A DNA stretch of 64,000 bases from Acetobacterium malicum subsp. dehalogenans DSM 11527 (GCF_000472665.1 NZ_AXAC01000016.1:34580-98579); one strand, 5' to 3'; counted from the stretch's first letter, positions 7,941 through 18,643 are shown. The notes: generated by a model not told the origin, from the sequence alone. Translations and numbers: made by a program.

Positions 7941-9863
7941 ATGAAACAGATTAATAAGGTTCTTGGTTTACTGCTGATCGTGCTGATGATAATGGGATGT
8001 TGGGGATCCATGACCTTTGCGGCAACGGTCAATGATGATCAGACCATCACCCTCAAAATCATTCATACGAATGACACCCATTCCCGTTATAGTTACAGTG
8101 CCAAGAACAATACCATCGGCTATGCCAAGCTTAAGACCATTATCAATCAGGAGAGTCCTGATTTGACTGTTGATGCCGGGGATATCTTTCATGGCCAGTC
8201 CTTTGCTACCATCGAAACCGGCGGTTCGATTGCCGAACTGATGGCGGCGGTAGGCTTTGATGCCATGGCCCCCGGGAATCATGATTTTAATTATGGGAGC
8301 GCGCGATTGCTGGAATTGGGAATCATGGCCAACACCAAAATTCTGGGCAATAATGTGACCGATAGTGATTCCGGAAATCCTTTTTTTAATGATGACTACC
8401 TGATCAAGGAAATTGCGGTGGACGGCGAGATCTTAAAAATCGGCGTGTTTGGACTGATCAGTCCGGACATTTATGGGGATACGGCTCCGGCCAACGTAGC
8501 GGGACTAACCTTTGGCACCCGGGAGTCCGTCATTGCCACGGCCCAGCAGGCAGTAGCAGCTCTGGAAGCCCGGGACTGTGATGTGATTGTGGCTCTGACC
8601 CATATCGGTGATTCGGACAATGGAACCCTGATGCGCAGCGATGCCATTGCCCAGGGGGCACCGGGAATCGATGTGATTGTCGACGGCCATACCCATGATG
8701 TGGAAAACCGGGAAGTTAACGACACCCTGATTGTTCAGACCGGCTGTTTTTTTAGCGCGGTAGGTGAGGTTGAGATTACGCTGAAAAAAGCAGTAGCACT
8801 GGCCGCCCGGATTGAAATCCCGGAAGCTGAAAATACCGAAGCAGTACTAGCAGAAGAAACAGCAGAAGAAACAGCAAAAAATGAATTAATATCAGCTGAA
8901 ATGATTGAACCAGAAATTCCGACGGAGGAAACGGGAGTGGTGGCAGCAGCGACGGAAGTCTCCTATACGGTTGTGAGTAAAACAGCCAATCTGACAACCG
9001 TGGCCGAGGCGACTGATGATGTGATTCCGGCGGACCCGACGGTGGCGGCCCTGACGGCTGCTATCGAAGCTCGGGAAGATCCGATAAAAAAACAGGTGGT
9101 TGGCAATACCCCGGTAAAACTGGGCGGGAGTACCGACAATATCTGGCAGGATGTGCGGCTGGGTGAACTGAACCTGGGTCGAGCCCTGTCCGACAGTTAC
9201 CGGTTTGTCACCGGTGCTGATATTGCCGCTGAAAATGCCGGGGGAATCCGGGCTCAGATTCCGGCTGGAGAGATCAACAAGGGTCAGGTTATCGACGTGC
9301 TGCCCTTTGGAAATTATCTGGTGACCAAGTCGGTTTCCGGAGCTGATGTTAAAAAAATGCTGGAAACCAGCATTGAGATTGGTGTCAATAACCAGATTGC
9401 CAATGATAAAAATGACAACTCATGGCCCAGCAACAGCGGCAGCTACCTTCAGTGGAGCGGCATAACCGCCGCCTATGATTTAACGAAGCCCGTGGGCCAG
9501 CGGGTTTTCTCAGCCAAGGTGGGGACGGCAGACCTTGATCCCAATCGGATGTACACCATCGCCTGCAATAATTATCTGGCCACCAGTAGTGATTACCCGG
9601 GGTTACAGGCCGCCGCCATCATTAATGAGTATTCGGCCTGTGACGAAGCCTTTATCAGCTATCTCCAGAATGCCGGCAACGAACGCTTTATAACGGCAAT
9701 TAACAGCCCCAATGTGACTGCCGGAACAGCGCCAAAACCGACGCCCAATCCCCAGCCGATACAGCCGGCGCAAAAGCAGTCGGCCAATAATCCCCGAACC
9801 GGCTATCAGACATGGCCCTGGACGATTATGTTCAGAGCAGTGCTTAACTTTGGGATTCTGTAA
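7941..9863 (+). CDS. Secreted bifunctional UDP-sugar hydrolase/5'-nucleotidase family protein
   Basis: A 640-residue exported metallophosphoesterase. A signal peptide (residues 1-28) ends near TFAA. The calcineurin-like domain has the metal motifs HTNDTHSR, DAGDIFHG, GNHDFNYG, THIGDSD and DGHTHD. The 5'-nucleotidase C-terminal domain (NAGGIRAQIPAG, LPFGNYLV) follows at about residue 380. Between them lies a Glu/Ala-rich, low-complexity stretch (about 290-370). The tail is proline-rich (PKPTPNPQP), followed by NPRTG and a short hydrophobic end without a clear basic stop, so it only partly resembles a cell-wall sorting signal. ATG at 7941 is preferred to GTG at 7938 because AGGAG (7931-7935) is better spaced. 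It probably recovers nucleosides or phosphate outside the cell. Confidence 0.9.
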   Translation: MKQINKVLGLLLIVLMIMGCWGSMTFAATVNDDQTITLKIIHTNDTHSRYSYSAKNNTIGYAKLKTIINQESPDLTVDAGDIFHGQSFATIETGGSIAELMAAVGFDAMAPGNHDFNYGSARLLELGIMANTKILGNNVTDSDSGNPFFNDDYLIKEIAVDGEILKIGVFGLISPDIYGDTAPANVAGLTFGTRESVIATAQQAVAALEARDCDVIVALTHIGDSDNGTLMRSDAIAQGAPGIDVIVDGHTHDVENREVNDTLIVQTGCFFSAVGEVEITLKKAVALAARIEIPEAENTEAVLAEETAEETAKNELISAEMIEPEIPTEETGVVAAATEVSYTVVSKTANLTTVAEATDDVIPADPTVAALTAAIEAREDPIKKQVVGNTPVKLGGSTDNIWQDVRLGELNLGRALSDSYRFVTGADIAAENAGGIRAQIPAGEINKGQVIDVLPFGNYLVTKSVSGADVKKMLETSIEIGVNNQIANDKNDNSWPSNSGSYLQWSGITAAYDLTKPVGQRVFSAKVGTADLDPNRMYTIACNNYLATSSDYPGLQAAAIINEYSACDEAFISYLQNAGNERFITAINSPNVTAGTAPKPTPNPQPIQPAQKQSANNPRTGYQTWPWTIMFRAVLNFGIL

Positions 9864-9868
9864 ATAAT

Positions 9869-9900
9869 GGTTCGTAGGGGTGGTTATTAACTGTCCGCAA
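9869..9900 (+). repeat. GTAGGGG-type short palindromic repeat, copy A
   Basis: GGTTCGTAGGGGTGGTTATT followed by AACTGTCCGC resembles the copies near 18650 and 20414, which share the GTAGGGGCGGTTAT core and a CCGCCCG 3' arm. It sits just after the 5'-nucleotidase stop. Confidence 0.6.
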
Positions 9901-9962
9901 GGTTGATCTTATAACAAGGGCCACTGGTAGGATTGCTCTAGCCATGAATAGAGGGGGAAACG

Positions 9963-10439
9963 ATTATCGATAAAAAAAACAATCTGCAGAAGATCATGGC
10001 CCTGGCCATTGAAGCGGCAAAAGAAGGTGCGGCCAGAGGCGAGGTTCCGATCGGGGCGGTGCTGCTTTGCGACGGCAAGATCATCGCTCGGGCTCACAAC
10101 CAGAAAGAAAGCCTAGCCGACCCAACCGCCCATGCCGAAATGCTGGTGATCCGGGCCGGGGCACAGAAACTGGGCCGCTGGCGGCTGGATGACTGTCAGC
10201 TCTATGTTACCGCTGAACCCTGTGTGATGTGTATGGGGGCGATTATCCAGGCCCGGATTCCGGTACTGGTCTATGGTGTTGCCGAAAAGAGATTTGGCGG
10301 GGTCGAATCCACCGCCCGGTTGGGACAACACCCGATGCTGCCCAAACAGATGGAGATTTACGCAGGGATTTGTGAAGCTGCCTGCGAAGAAATGTTGACT
10401 ACTTTTTTTGAGAATTTGAGAACGGCAGAAAATGGTTGA
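9963..10439 (+). CDS. tadA: tRNA-specific adenosine deaminase (probable ATT start)
   Basis: TadA converts adenosine 34 of tRNA-Arg(ACG) to inosine. The zinc motifs are HAEM in the first half and PCVMC in the second, with the family segment GEVPIGAVL near the N terminus. The first in-frame ATG (9996) would remove the start of the first helix, since that Met lines up with an internal residue in normal TadA proteins. The strong ribosome site AGGGGG (9952-9957) stands 5 nt before an in-frame ATT at 9963 (ATC at 9966 is next), giving a normal 158-residue protein. No ATG, GTG or TTG lies in frame there, so the start is either non-canonical or hidden by a sequence error. Identity is secure; the start is not. 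Confidence 0.88.
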   Translation: MIDKKNNLQKIMALAIEAAKEGAARGEVPIGAVLLCDGKIIARAHNQKESLADPTAHAEMLVIRAGAQKLGRWRLDDCQLYVTAEPCVMCMGAIIQARIPVLVYGVAEKRFGGVESTARLGQHPMLPKQMEIYAGICEAACEEMLTTFFENLRTAENG

Positions 10440-10553
10440 ATGGTGTTTTATTTTGGTTGCGATCAGACTAAGCAGCAATGTGGCAAAGGTCTAAAAACGG
10501 CTAATTTTTTAGATGGACCGATTAACAGGAGCGATTATTTTGAAGGAGATGCA

Positions 10554-11129
10554 ATGAAGAAAATTTTATTTATCGATGCTTGTATGCGTGGGGAAGAATC
10601 CCGAACAAGAAAAATCTGTGAAAAACTAATTGAAAGTAGAATGGAAAAGGAAGACTATCAGCTGCAAACAGTTAAGCTGGAGAAAGAAAAGATTATCGCT
10701 CTGGATTGTGAGGCACTGAATTATCGAACCCGTTTAATTGAAGCGAACAGTTTTTCTGACGAAATTTTTGATTATGCCAGACAATTTGCATCAGCAGATC
10801 TGATTGTAGTTGGGGCACCGTATTGGGATTTATCATTTCCGGCTGTTTTAAAAAACTATTTTGAAGCAGTCAGTGTGTGCGGTATGGCCTTTTCATACGG
10901 CCCGGATGGCGTACCATATGGCTTGTGTCAAGCTGAGAAACTGTTTTATGTCACTACGGCGGGAGGTTTTATCGGAAGTTTGAATTTTGGTTATGATTAT
11001 ATCGCAGGATTGTGCGGACTATATGGCATCAAGGAAGTTGAACAAATCAAAGCTGAAGGTTTGGATATTGAAGGATTTGATATTCAGACGATTCTTAATC
11101 AGGCATTCAATCAGGTAGTAACCGCATAA
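10554..11129 (+). CDS. Flavodoxin-fold NAD(P)H quinone oxidoreductase/azoreductase-like protein
   Basis: A 191-residue cytoplasmic protein with the AzoR/NQO-type flavodoxin fold: KKILFIDACMRGEESRTR at the N terminus (the FMN phosphate loop with Ser/Thr), ADLIVVGAPYWDLSFPAVLK in the middle and VTTAGGFIG in the second half, which normally contacts the flavin ring. It likely reduces quinones or other acceptors with NAD(P)H; the substrate cannot be told. The start at 10554 is set by GAAGGAGA directly upstream; the longer frame back to 10440 lacks a ribosome site. There is no close operon partner. Confidence 0.82.
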   Translation: MKKILFIDACMRGEESRTRKICEKLIESRMEKEDYQLQTVKLEKEKIIALDCEALNYRTRLIEANSFSDEIFDYARQFASADLIVVGAPYWDLSFPAVLKNYFEAVSVCGMAFSYGPDGVPYGLCQAEKLFYVTTAGGFIGSLNFGYDYIAGLCGLYGIKEVEQIKAEGLDIEGFDIQTILNQAFNQVVTA

Positions 11130-11283
11130 GATGATGATCAGCCATGTATTCAGGATCAATTTGAAGGAATTTGACCTTGATAAAAAATAGAAAAACGATA
11201 AAATGTTTTAAATTAGAAACAATTGTACTTCTATTAAGAACAATATCCCGAACAGAATTGATTAAATTATAAGGAGAAAGATG

Positions 11284-12420
11284 ATGAATCAAAAATCACA
11301 GGTTTATTTTACAACGCTGCGAACGACAGGATCGAATAACATTTTAAAAAAGCTGGAAAAACTGGTCACTGCGGCTGGGATGATGGACATTAATTTTGAG
11401 AATAAATTTGCGGCGATTAAGATCCATCTCGGTGAACCGGGAAATCTCGCCTATCTCAGACCCAATTACTCCAAAGTTATTGTCGATATGGTTAAGGAAA
11501 AGGGCGGGAAACCATTTCTGACTGACTGCAATACCCTTTATGTGGGACGACGTAAAGACACCCTGGAACACCTCGATGCCGCCTACGAAAATGGTTATAA
11601 TCCCTTTGTCACCGGTTGCCATGTAATTATTGGCGATGGCCTGAAGGGCACCGATGACATTGAGGTGCCACTGGCAGGCGGCGAATGTGTGGCCACGGCC
11701 AAAATTGGCCGGGCGATTATGGACGCCGATGTCTTTATCTCGATGACTCATTTCAAAGGCCACGAAAATACCGGCTTTGGTGGCGTCCTGAAAAATATCG
11801 GCATGGGCTGCGGTTCCCGGCGGGGAAAAATGGAAATGCATTCAAATAGTAAACCCTTTGTAAAAGAAAAGAAATGTCGGAGTTGCGAAATGTGCGGTAA
11901 GATCTGTGCCGTGCAGGCTATTTCTTATGGGAAAGAAGATGGCAAAGCCAGCATCGACCACAACATTTGCGTCGGCTGCGGCCGCTGCATTGGGGTCTGT
12001 CCTTTTGATGCCATCTCACCTAAATATGATGAAAGCAATGATATCCTCAATAAAAAAATTGCCGAATATACCAAGGCGGTGTTGGACGGACGTCCGCATT
12101 TCCACATCAGCTTTGTTATCGATGTTTCACCTAACTGTGATTGCCATGTCGAAAACGATCTGCCAATCATTCAGGATGTCGGCATTTTTGCCTCCATCGA
12201 TCCGGTGGCCCTGGATATGGCCTGCGCGGATGCCTGCAATAACGCCCGGATTCTCCGGGGCAGCTGTGCGGAGGAACGGATTATTGAGAATGAAGAAAAG
12301 GATCTGTCAGAACTGGATGTATTCACCCTGGTTCATCCGGATACAAACTGGAAGGTTTGTGTTGATCACGCCGTCAAGCTGGGTCTGGGTAATAAGGAAT
12401 ACGAAATTACCGAGGTTTAA
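11284..12420 (+). CDS. DUF362 domain protein with two 4Fe-4S clusters
   Basis: A 378-residue cytoplasmic iron-sulfur protein. The DUF362 region spans most of the chain, and a bacterial-ferredoxin insert near residues 195-245 has two cluster motifs, CRSCEMCGKICAVQAI and CVGCGRCIGVCPFDAI. Proteins of this kind are common in anaerobes and usually have no assigned reaction; an electron-transfer role is likely. ATG at 11284 sits 7 nt after AAGGAG; the adjacent ATG at 11281 is also possible. Confidence 0.88.
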   Translation: MNQKSQVYFTTLRTTGSNNILKKLEKLVTAAGMMDINFENKFAAIKIHLGEPGNLAYLRPNYSKVIVDMVKEKGGKPFLTDCNTLYVGRRKDTLEHLDAAYENGYNPFVTGCHVIIGDGLKGTDDIEVPLAGGECVATAKIGRAIMDADVFISMTHFKGHENTGFGGVLKNIGMGCGSRRGKMEMHSNSKPFVKEKKCRSCEMCGKICAVQAISYGKEDGKASIDHNICVGCGRCIGVCPFDAISPKYDESNDILNKKIAEYTKAVLDGRPHFHISFVIDVSPNCDCHVENDLPIIQDVGIFASIDPVALDMACADACNNARILRGSCAEERIIENEEKDLSELDVFTLVHPDTNWKVCVDHAVKLGLGNKEYEITEV

Positions 12421-12482
12421 GAGGATGCTTTGCGATGGTTCAATCTAGAAACCGATATCATCATTTCTTTGATATTTTGTGA

Positions 12483-12511
12483 TTGACAAAGGCAAAATAA
12501 ATAGATATAAT
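12483..12511 (+). promoter_or_regulatory. Strong sigma-A promoter of the branched-chain amino acid genes
   Basis: A perfect TTGACA (12483-12488), a 17-bp spacer and a perfect TATAAT (12506-12511). Transcription would start near 12518 and run into the T-box leader. Confidence 0.88.
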
Positions 12512-12517
12512 GACTCA

Positions 12518-12852
12518 AATACAAAAGTTGTGATTGAAAAATAACCAAATAAAATAACTGCTATGACCAAGAGAAAGATACCAAAAATTGTATTTAAGAG
12601 AGTTGGAGAATGGTGTAATTCCAATAGTACAATGGTATGTAATACTCACTTGCGAGCTGCCAACCTGAAAATTTACCCAATTAGTAGGGAAGGCCGTGAT
12701 CCCATCCGGGACGTCAACGTTAAATGACTATGGTTAGGTGCGCCTTGCGTTCAGACCAGAAGAGGAGATAGTTGTAAAGCTATTTCGAAGTTAGAGTGGT
12801 ACCGTGGATACTTATATCCGCCTCTGTTGTTATACAGAGGCGGATTTTTTTA
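12518..12852 (+). ncRNA. T-box leader (probably leucine-responsive, CUG specifier) with terminator
   Basis: The leader holds a stem I with the 5' element AGAGAGTTGG (12597-12606) pairing to CCAAC (12660-12664). The 3' side of the specifier loop reads GCGAGCTGC, with CTG at 12657-12659 as the best specifier candidate. Near the 3' end is the T-box sequence AGAGTGGTACCGTGG (12794-12808). Its TGGT would pair with a tRNA ending in ACCA, as Leu, Val and Ile tRNAs do. The terminator stem ATCCGCCTCTG / CAGAGGCGGAT (12816-12845) with seven T completes the switch. Uncharged tRNA would favour the antiterminator and expression. Leu is inferred from loop position and gene content. Confidence 0.9.
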
Positions 12853-12898
12853 GTTTATAAAGCTATGCGGTTAAGAAAATTGAACAAACAAAAAGTAA

Positions 12899-12996
12899 GT
12901 ACCGACAATTGTTACATCATGTTGTTTGCATCAGAGCGGACACGCCGTAGGCTGTCCGATTCTGCAGCAAACAACAGATTAACAATTGGTCGGTAC
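12899..12996 (+). repeat. 98-bp palindromic repeat, copy 3
   Basis: The element lies between the T-box terminator and ilvC, so it is inside the 5' untranslated part of the read-through transcript. Outer arms match copies 1 and 4 exactly over GTACCGACAATTGTTA and TAACAATTGGTCGGTAC; the inner arm carries compensating changes (TTTGCA against TGCAGCAAA). Confidence 0.9.
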
Positions 12997-13061
12997 GATT
13001 TACACAACTTACGTGAGTATATAATGGTCACATCAAGTGAATTTATATAATTGAAAATTAA

Positions 13062-14087
<1,026 letters not shown>

Positions 14088-14109
14088 CACACACAAAAAA
14101 GACAACCCA

Positions 14110-14207
14110 GTACCGACAATTGTTACATCATGTTGTACGCATCGGAGCGGACACGGCAGAGCCTGTCCGATTCCGCAGCGAACAACAGATTAACAATTGG
14201 TCGGTAC
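14110..14207 (+). repeat. 98-bp palindromic repeat, copy 4
   Basis: Begins 22 bp after the ilvC stop and ends before the ilvC terminator. The flanks GACAACCCA (left) and CGGTAGTTATTTGACAACCT (right) recur at other copies: GACAACCCA beside copy 5, and TTGACAACCTCA beside the remnant at 59504. Confidence 0.9.
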
Positions 14208-14229
14208 GGTAGTTATTTGACAACCTCAA

Positions 14230-14257
14230 AGGCAGAAGACCTTCTGCCTTTTTTTAA
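14230..14257 (+). terminator. Rho-independent terminator after ilvC
   Basis: GGCAGAAG / CTTCTGCC with a two-base loop, followed by seven T. It separates ilvC from leuA, so leuA either relies on read-through or has a promoter I cannot see. Confidence 0.85.
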
Positions 14258-14290
14258 AACAAAAAAACAAAATAATTAGGAGGAGATGCA

Positions 14291-15844
14291 ATGAGCAGAA
14301 TAGTAAAAATATTTGATACCACCCTTCGAGATGGGGAACAGTCACCGGGTTGCAGTATGAACCTGAAAGAAAAATTAGAGATGGCGAAACAACTCGAACG
14401 TCTGAGAATTGACGTCATTGAAGCCGGATTTGCCATTGCATCTCCTGGTGATTTTGAATCGGTTCAACTGGTTGCCAATGAGATTAAAAATGCCACTGTT
14501 GCCAGTCTGGCCCGGAGCACCGAAAAAGATATCAGCACCGCCTATGAAGCCTTAAAAGGCGCGGTTAACCCACGAATTCATTACTTTTTGGCAACCTCGG
14601 ACATCCATATGGAATACAAGCTGCGGATGTCCCCGGAAGCAGTGCTGGAAAAAGCCATTGCGATGGCCAAATTTGCCCGAAACCTTTGCGGTGAGGTAGA
14701 ATTCTCTGCTGAAGATGCTTCCCGGACCCGACCGGAATTCTTATATCAGGTACTGGAAGGCGTTATCAATCAAGGGGTTACCATTGTCAATGTCCCGGAT
14801 ACGGTCGGTTATACCACCCCCGGTGAATATTTTAAATTCATTGAAGGCATTCGGAACAATGTACCAAATATCGATAAGGCCACCATTTCTGTCCATGTTC
14901 ATGACGATCTGGGGTTGGGTGTGGCTAACTCGTTGGCCGCCATTCAGGCCGGTGCCGGTCAGGTGGAATGTACCGTTAACGGCATTGGCGAACGGGCCGG
15001 AAATGCGGCCCTGGAAGAAATTGTCATGGCCCTTAAAACCCGCTACGATGTTTATCAGGTGGATACAAATATTGATACCACCCAAATCTATCGTTCCAGC
15101 CGCTTATTATCCAAGTTAACTGGGGTTCGGGTGCAGCCGAATAAAGCCATCGTCGGCGAAAATGCCTTTGCTCACGAATCAGGCATCCATCAGCATGGGA
15201 TGATGGCCAATAAAGAAACTTATGAAATCATGACGCCAGAATCGATCGGCTTAAAAGAAAACAAAATGGTGTTGGGAAAACATTCCGGCAAGCATGCCTT
15301 TGTGGATAAACTCACCTCGCTGGGCTATACCTTAAGTGACGAAGAGGTACTGGATCTGTTCAATCAGTTCAAGGTTCTGGCTGATAAGAAAAAAGTTATT
15401 TCTGATAAAGATATTCTGGCGCTGGTCGAACAAAAACAACTGGCCATTCCCGAAGTGTACTCGCTGGACCGCTTTGTCATCAGTACCGGGAATACCATTT
15501 CCACCGCCGCCACCATCCGCTTACGGAAAAACGGTGATCTCATCGAAGGGGTATCCCTGGCTGATGGACCCATCAGTGCCGGGTTTAAAGCCATCAGCGA
15601 ATTGGTTGACTGTGAACTGACCCTGATTGATTATGGGGTTACTGCAGTCACCGACGGTACCGATGCCCAGGGTGAAGCACAGGTGAAAATTTCTGATGGC
15701 ACCCATGTCTATCATGGCCGGGGCTTGAGTACCGATATCATCGATGCCAGCTTGAAAGCTTATGTTGACGCCGTAAACCAGATGCTTTACATAAAAGACA
15801 GTCAAAGCAAAGAAATCCAGGAACAAACAAGTTCAAAACCGTGA
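14291..15844 (+). CDS. leuA: 2-isopropylmalate synthase
   Basis: A 517-residue enzyme condensing acetyl-CoA with 2-oxoisovalerate, the first step of leucine synthesis. The TIM-barrel begins with DTTLRDGEQSPG and contains the metal-binding HVHDDLGLGVANS segment and GIHQHGM. The C-terminal LeuA dimer/regulatory domain (about 390-505) is present, so leucine feedback inhibition is likely. AGGAGGAG gives a strong ribosome site. cimA follows 15 bp downstream. Confidence 0.96.
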   Translation: MSRIVKIFDTTLRDGEQSPGCSMNLKEKLEMAKQLERLRIDVIEAGFAIASPGDFESVQLVANEIKNATVASLARSTEKDISTAYEALKGAVNPRIHYFLATSDIHMEYKLRMSPEAVLEKAIAMAKFARNLCGEVEFSAEDASRTRPEFLYQVLEGVINQGVTIVNVPDTVGYTTPGEYFKFIEGIRNNVPNIDKATISVHVHDDLGLGVANSLAAIQAGAGQVECTVNGIGERAGNAALEEIVMALKTRYDVYQVDTNIDTTQIYRSSRLLSKLTGVRVQPNKAIVGENAFAHESGIHQHGMMANKETYEIMTPESIGLKENKMVLGKHSGKHAFVDKLTSLGYTLSDEEVLDLFNQFKVLADKKKVISDKDILALVEQKQLAIPEVYSLDRFVISTGNTISTAATIRLRKNGDLIEGVSLADGPISAGFKAISELVDCELTLIDYGVTAVTDGTDAQGEAQVKISDGTHVYHGRGLSTDIIDASLKAYVDAVNQMLYIKDSQSKEIQEQTSSKP

Positions 15845-15859
15845 TAAGGGGGAATTGGA

Positions 15860-17443
15860 ATGTCAGAAAAAATATTAGTCTTTGATTCAACCCTCAGAGA
15901 TGGGGCCCAGGCCGAAGGCATATCTTTCTCGGTAGAAGACAAAATCCGCGTGGTCGAAACGCTGGATAAAATGGGGATTGATTACATTGAAGCCGGAAAC
16001 CCCGGTTCGAATCCAAAAGACATCGAGTTTTTCAATCGTATCAAAGGGATCCACCTTAATCATGCCAAGCTGGTTGCATTTGGCAGCACCCGCCGGGGTG
16101 GTATTGCCGTTGAGGATGATGCCAATCTTAAGGCGATTCTCGAAACAGAAACCCCGGGGGTAGCTATTTTTGGAAAAAGCTGGACCTTTCACATTACTGA
16201 TATCATCAAAACGACCCTGGCCGAAAACCTGAAAATGATCGAAGAAACCATGGCCTATTTAAAAGCTCAGGGAAAAGATGTCACCTTTGATGCCGAGCAT
16301 TTCTTTGATGGCTATAAGAACGATCCGGCCTATGCCATCGAAGCCCTGCTGGCGGCTCAGGAAGGGGGGGCCGATTGTCTGGCCCTCTGTGACACCAATG
16401 GTGGCACCCTGCCCTATGAAATTCAGGAAATCGTTACCGATGTTCGTCAAAAATTACGGATTCCCCTGGGGATTCATTGCCATAATGACAGCGGGCTGGC
16501 GGTAGCTAATTCATTGATGGCTGTTCATGCCGGTGCCCGTCAAGTTCAGGGAACCTTCCTGGGCTATGGTGAACGCTGTGGAAACGCCAATCTGGCCACC
16601 ATTATCCCGAATCTGCAGTTAAAAATGGGATTCCATTGTCTGGCGGATGCGGAGCTTCAAAAACTGACATCTTCGGCGATTCGAATTGCCGAGATTTCCA
16701 ATTACGCCCTCACCGGGCGTGAGCCCTTTGTGGGTAAATCAGCCTTTGCCCATAAGGGCGGCATGCATATCGACGCCGTCATGAAAAACCCGGCCTCTTT
16801 TGAGCATGTCTCACCAGAAGCGGTGGGAAATGAACGCCGGATTCTAATGTCCGAAGTTTCCGGCCGCAGCACCATCATTCAGCTGATCAACGAGGTCGAC
16901 CCGAGCCTGACCAAGAAATCTGATGAAACCACCCGGGTGATGGATCGCATCAAAGAGCTGGAATACCAGGGTTATCAGTTTGAAGGGGCCGAAAGCAGCG
17001 TCAAACTGTTGATCCGCAAAGAGCTGGGGATGCACAAGCCATTTTTCACCCTGGAAGATTTCAAAACCATTGGTGAACAAACTCATACCAAAGAAGCCCT
17101 CAGCTCCTCCGCCGTGGTTAAAATCAACGTTGACGGTCAGTCGGAAATCAATGCTGCTGAAGGTGATGGTCCGGTCAATGCGCTGGATAAAGCCCTCAGA
17201 AAAGCGCTGGAAGTCTTTTACCCCAAAATCAGCGAGGTTCGCCTGACCGACTTTAAGGTTCGTGTCATTGATTCCAAATCAGCCACCGCCTCCAAGGTTC
17301 GGGTACTGATTGAAAGCTCCGATGGTGTGGACATCTGGACTAACGTCGGTGTTTCTACCGATATCATCGAAGCCAGTCTGATCGCTCTGATCGACTCCAT
17401 CGAATATAAACTGTTAAACGACGAGGAACGGGAAAATAAATAA
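15860..17443 (+). CDS. cimA: (R)-citramalate synthase
   Basis: A 527-residue LeuA-family enzyme that condenses acetyl-CoA with pyruvate, opening the threonine-independent route to isoleucine. The start DSTLRDGAQAEGISF is the CimA form of the motif (GAQ in place of GEQ), and the segments HCHNDSGLAVANS and GYGERCGNANL are also of the CimA type. The C-terminal regulatory domain is present. The gene sits between leuA and leuB, so one set of downstream enzymes would serve both leucine and isoleucine. Confidence 0.93.
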   Translation: MSEKILVFDSTLRDGAQAEGISFSVEDKIRVVETLDKMGIDYIEAGNPGSNPKDIEFFNRIKGIHLNHAKLVAFGSTRRGGIAVEDDANLKAILETETPGVAIFGKSWTFHITDIIKTTLAENLKMIEETMAYLKAQGKDVTFDAEHFFDGYKNDPAYAIEALLAAQEGGADCLALCDTNGGTLPYEIQEIVTDVRQKLRIPLGIHCHNDSGLAVANSLMAVHAGARQVQGTFLGYGERCGNANLATIIPNLQLKMGFHCLADAELQKLTSSAIRIAEISNYALTGREPFVGKSAFAHKGGMHIDAVMKNPASFEHVSPEAVGNERRILMSEVSGRSTIIQLINEVDPSLTKKSDETTRVMDRIKELEYQGYQFEGAESSVKLLIRKELGMHKPFFTLEDFKTIGEQTHTKEALSSSAVVKINVDGQSEINAAEGDGPVNALDKALRKALEVFYPKISEVRLTDFKVRVIDSKSATASKVRVLIESSDGVDIWTNVGVSTDIIEASLIALIDSIEYKLLNDEERENK

Positions 17444-17561
17444 TGACTATGCAAATGAATTATATGGCGCATCGCGGTGGAGGTCTAACCCTTAGTCGTT
17501 CTCAACCGCCCGTAAACGTCCATTTATAAAATAAAAACTGAAACCTAAAAGAGGAGAACAA

Positions 17562-18623
17562 ATGAATTATAAAATAGCCGTGATTCCCGGAGACGGAATC
17601 GGCCCTGAAATTGTCGGGGCCAGTATCAAAGTTTTAGATAAAATTGCTGAAAAATTCAACCATACCTTCAATTATACCGAAGTTTTGGCCGGCGGCGCCG
17701 CCATTGATGCCTGTGACAACCCGCTGCCCCAGGAAACCGTTGACGTCTGTTTAGCCAGTGACGCCGTGCTGTTGGGTGCCCTGGGCGGACCAAAATGGGA
17801 CAATCTGCCTGGTGATAAACGACCAGAAGCCGGTCTGCTGGGCTTGCGAAAAGCCCTGGGCCTGTATGCCAACCTGCGACCAGCGATTCTCTATCAGGAA
17901 CTGAAAGCGGCCTGCCCGTTAAAACCGGAAATCATCGGCGACGGCCTGGATATCATGGTCGTTCGGGAACTGACTGGCGATGTCTATTTTGGCGAAAAAG
18001 GCCGGGACGGTGATTTTGCGGCCTGGGATATTATGAAATACACCCGGCCGGAAGTCCTGCGGATTGCCAAAAAAGCCTTTGAAATTGCCATGAAGCGCGA
18101 TAAAAAAGTAACTAATGTCGATAAAGCCAATGTTCTGGAAGTTTCCCGCTTCTGGCGCAGCTGTGTGGAAGAAGTGGCCAAAGACTATCCTGAGGTCGAA
18201 CTGAATCATTTATATGTCGATAACGCCGCCATGCAATTGGTCATCAACCCCAAACAATTTGATGTTATCGTGACTGGTAACCTGTTCGGTGACATCTTAT
18301 CTGATGAAGCCAGCATGATCACCGGTTCCATTGGAATGCTGCCATCAGCCAGTATGGCCGACGGCAAATTCGGGATGTTTGAACCAATCCATGGTTCCGC
18401 CCCAGATATTGCCAACCAGAACAAAGCTAATCCCATTGCTACTATTGTTTCGGTAGCGATGATGCTGCGCTACTCCCTGGATCTGATCGCCGAAGCCGAT
18501 GCCATTGAAGCCGCCGTTCAAAAAACGCTGGCGCAGGGCTACCGTACCGGCGACATCTTCAGTGAAGGGATGACCCTGGTCGGCACCGTCGAAATGGGCC
18601 AGAAAATTATCGAAAATTTGTAA
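17562..18623 (+). CDS. leuB: 3-isopropylmalate dehydrogenase
   Basis: A 353-residue NAD-dependent decarboxylating dehydrogenase acting in leucine synthesis and, with citramalate-derived 3-methylmalate, probably isoleucine. Motifs are GDGIGPEI at the N terminus, the substrate region [13 protein letters not shown], and [11 protein letters not shown] with the metal-binding aspartates, then [14 protein letters not shown]. The ribosome site is GAGGAG. The leuC and leuD genes for the isomerase between the synthases and this step are not in this window. Confidence 0.96.
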   Translation: MNYKIAVIPGDGIGPEIVGASIKVLDKIAEKFNHTFNYTEVLAGGAAIDACDNPLPQETVDVCLASDAVLLGALGGPKWDNLPGDKRPEAGLLGLRKALGLYANLRPAILYQELKAACPLKPEIIGDGLDIMVVRELTGDVYFGEKGRDGDFAAWDIMKYTRPEVLRIAKKAFEIAMKRDKKVTNVDKANVLEVSRFWRSCVEEVAKDYPEVELNHLYVDNAAMQLVINPKQFDVIVTGNLFGDILSDEASMITGSIGMLPSASMADGKFGMFEPIHGSAPDIANQNKANPIATIVSVAMMLRYSLDLIAEADAIEAAVQKTLAQGYRTGDIFSEGMTLVGTVEMGQKIIENL

Positions 18624-18643
18624 AATCAGAATACCTGGTAGTT

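Noticed and set aside
12652..12660. Other triplets in the T-box specifier region (GAG Glu, AGC Ser, GCT Ala, TGC Cys)
   Set aside because: Stem position, the ilv/leu gene content and the ACCA-compatible antiterminator all favour CTG, although without folding this is not proven.
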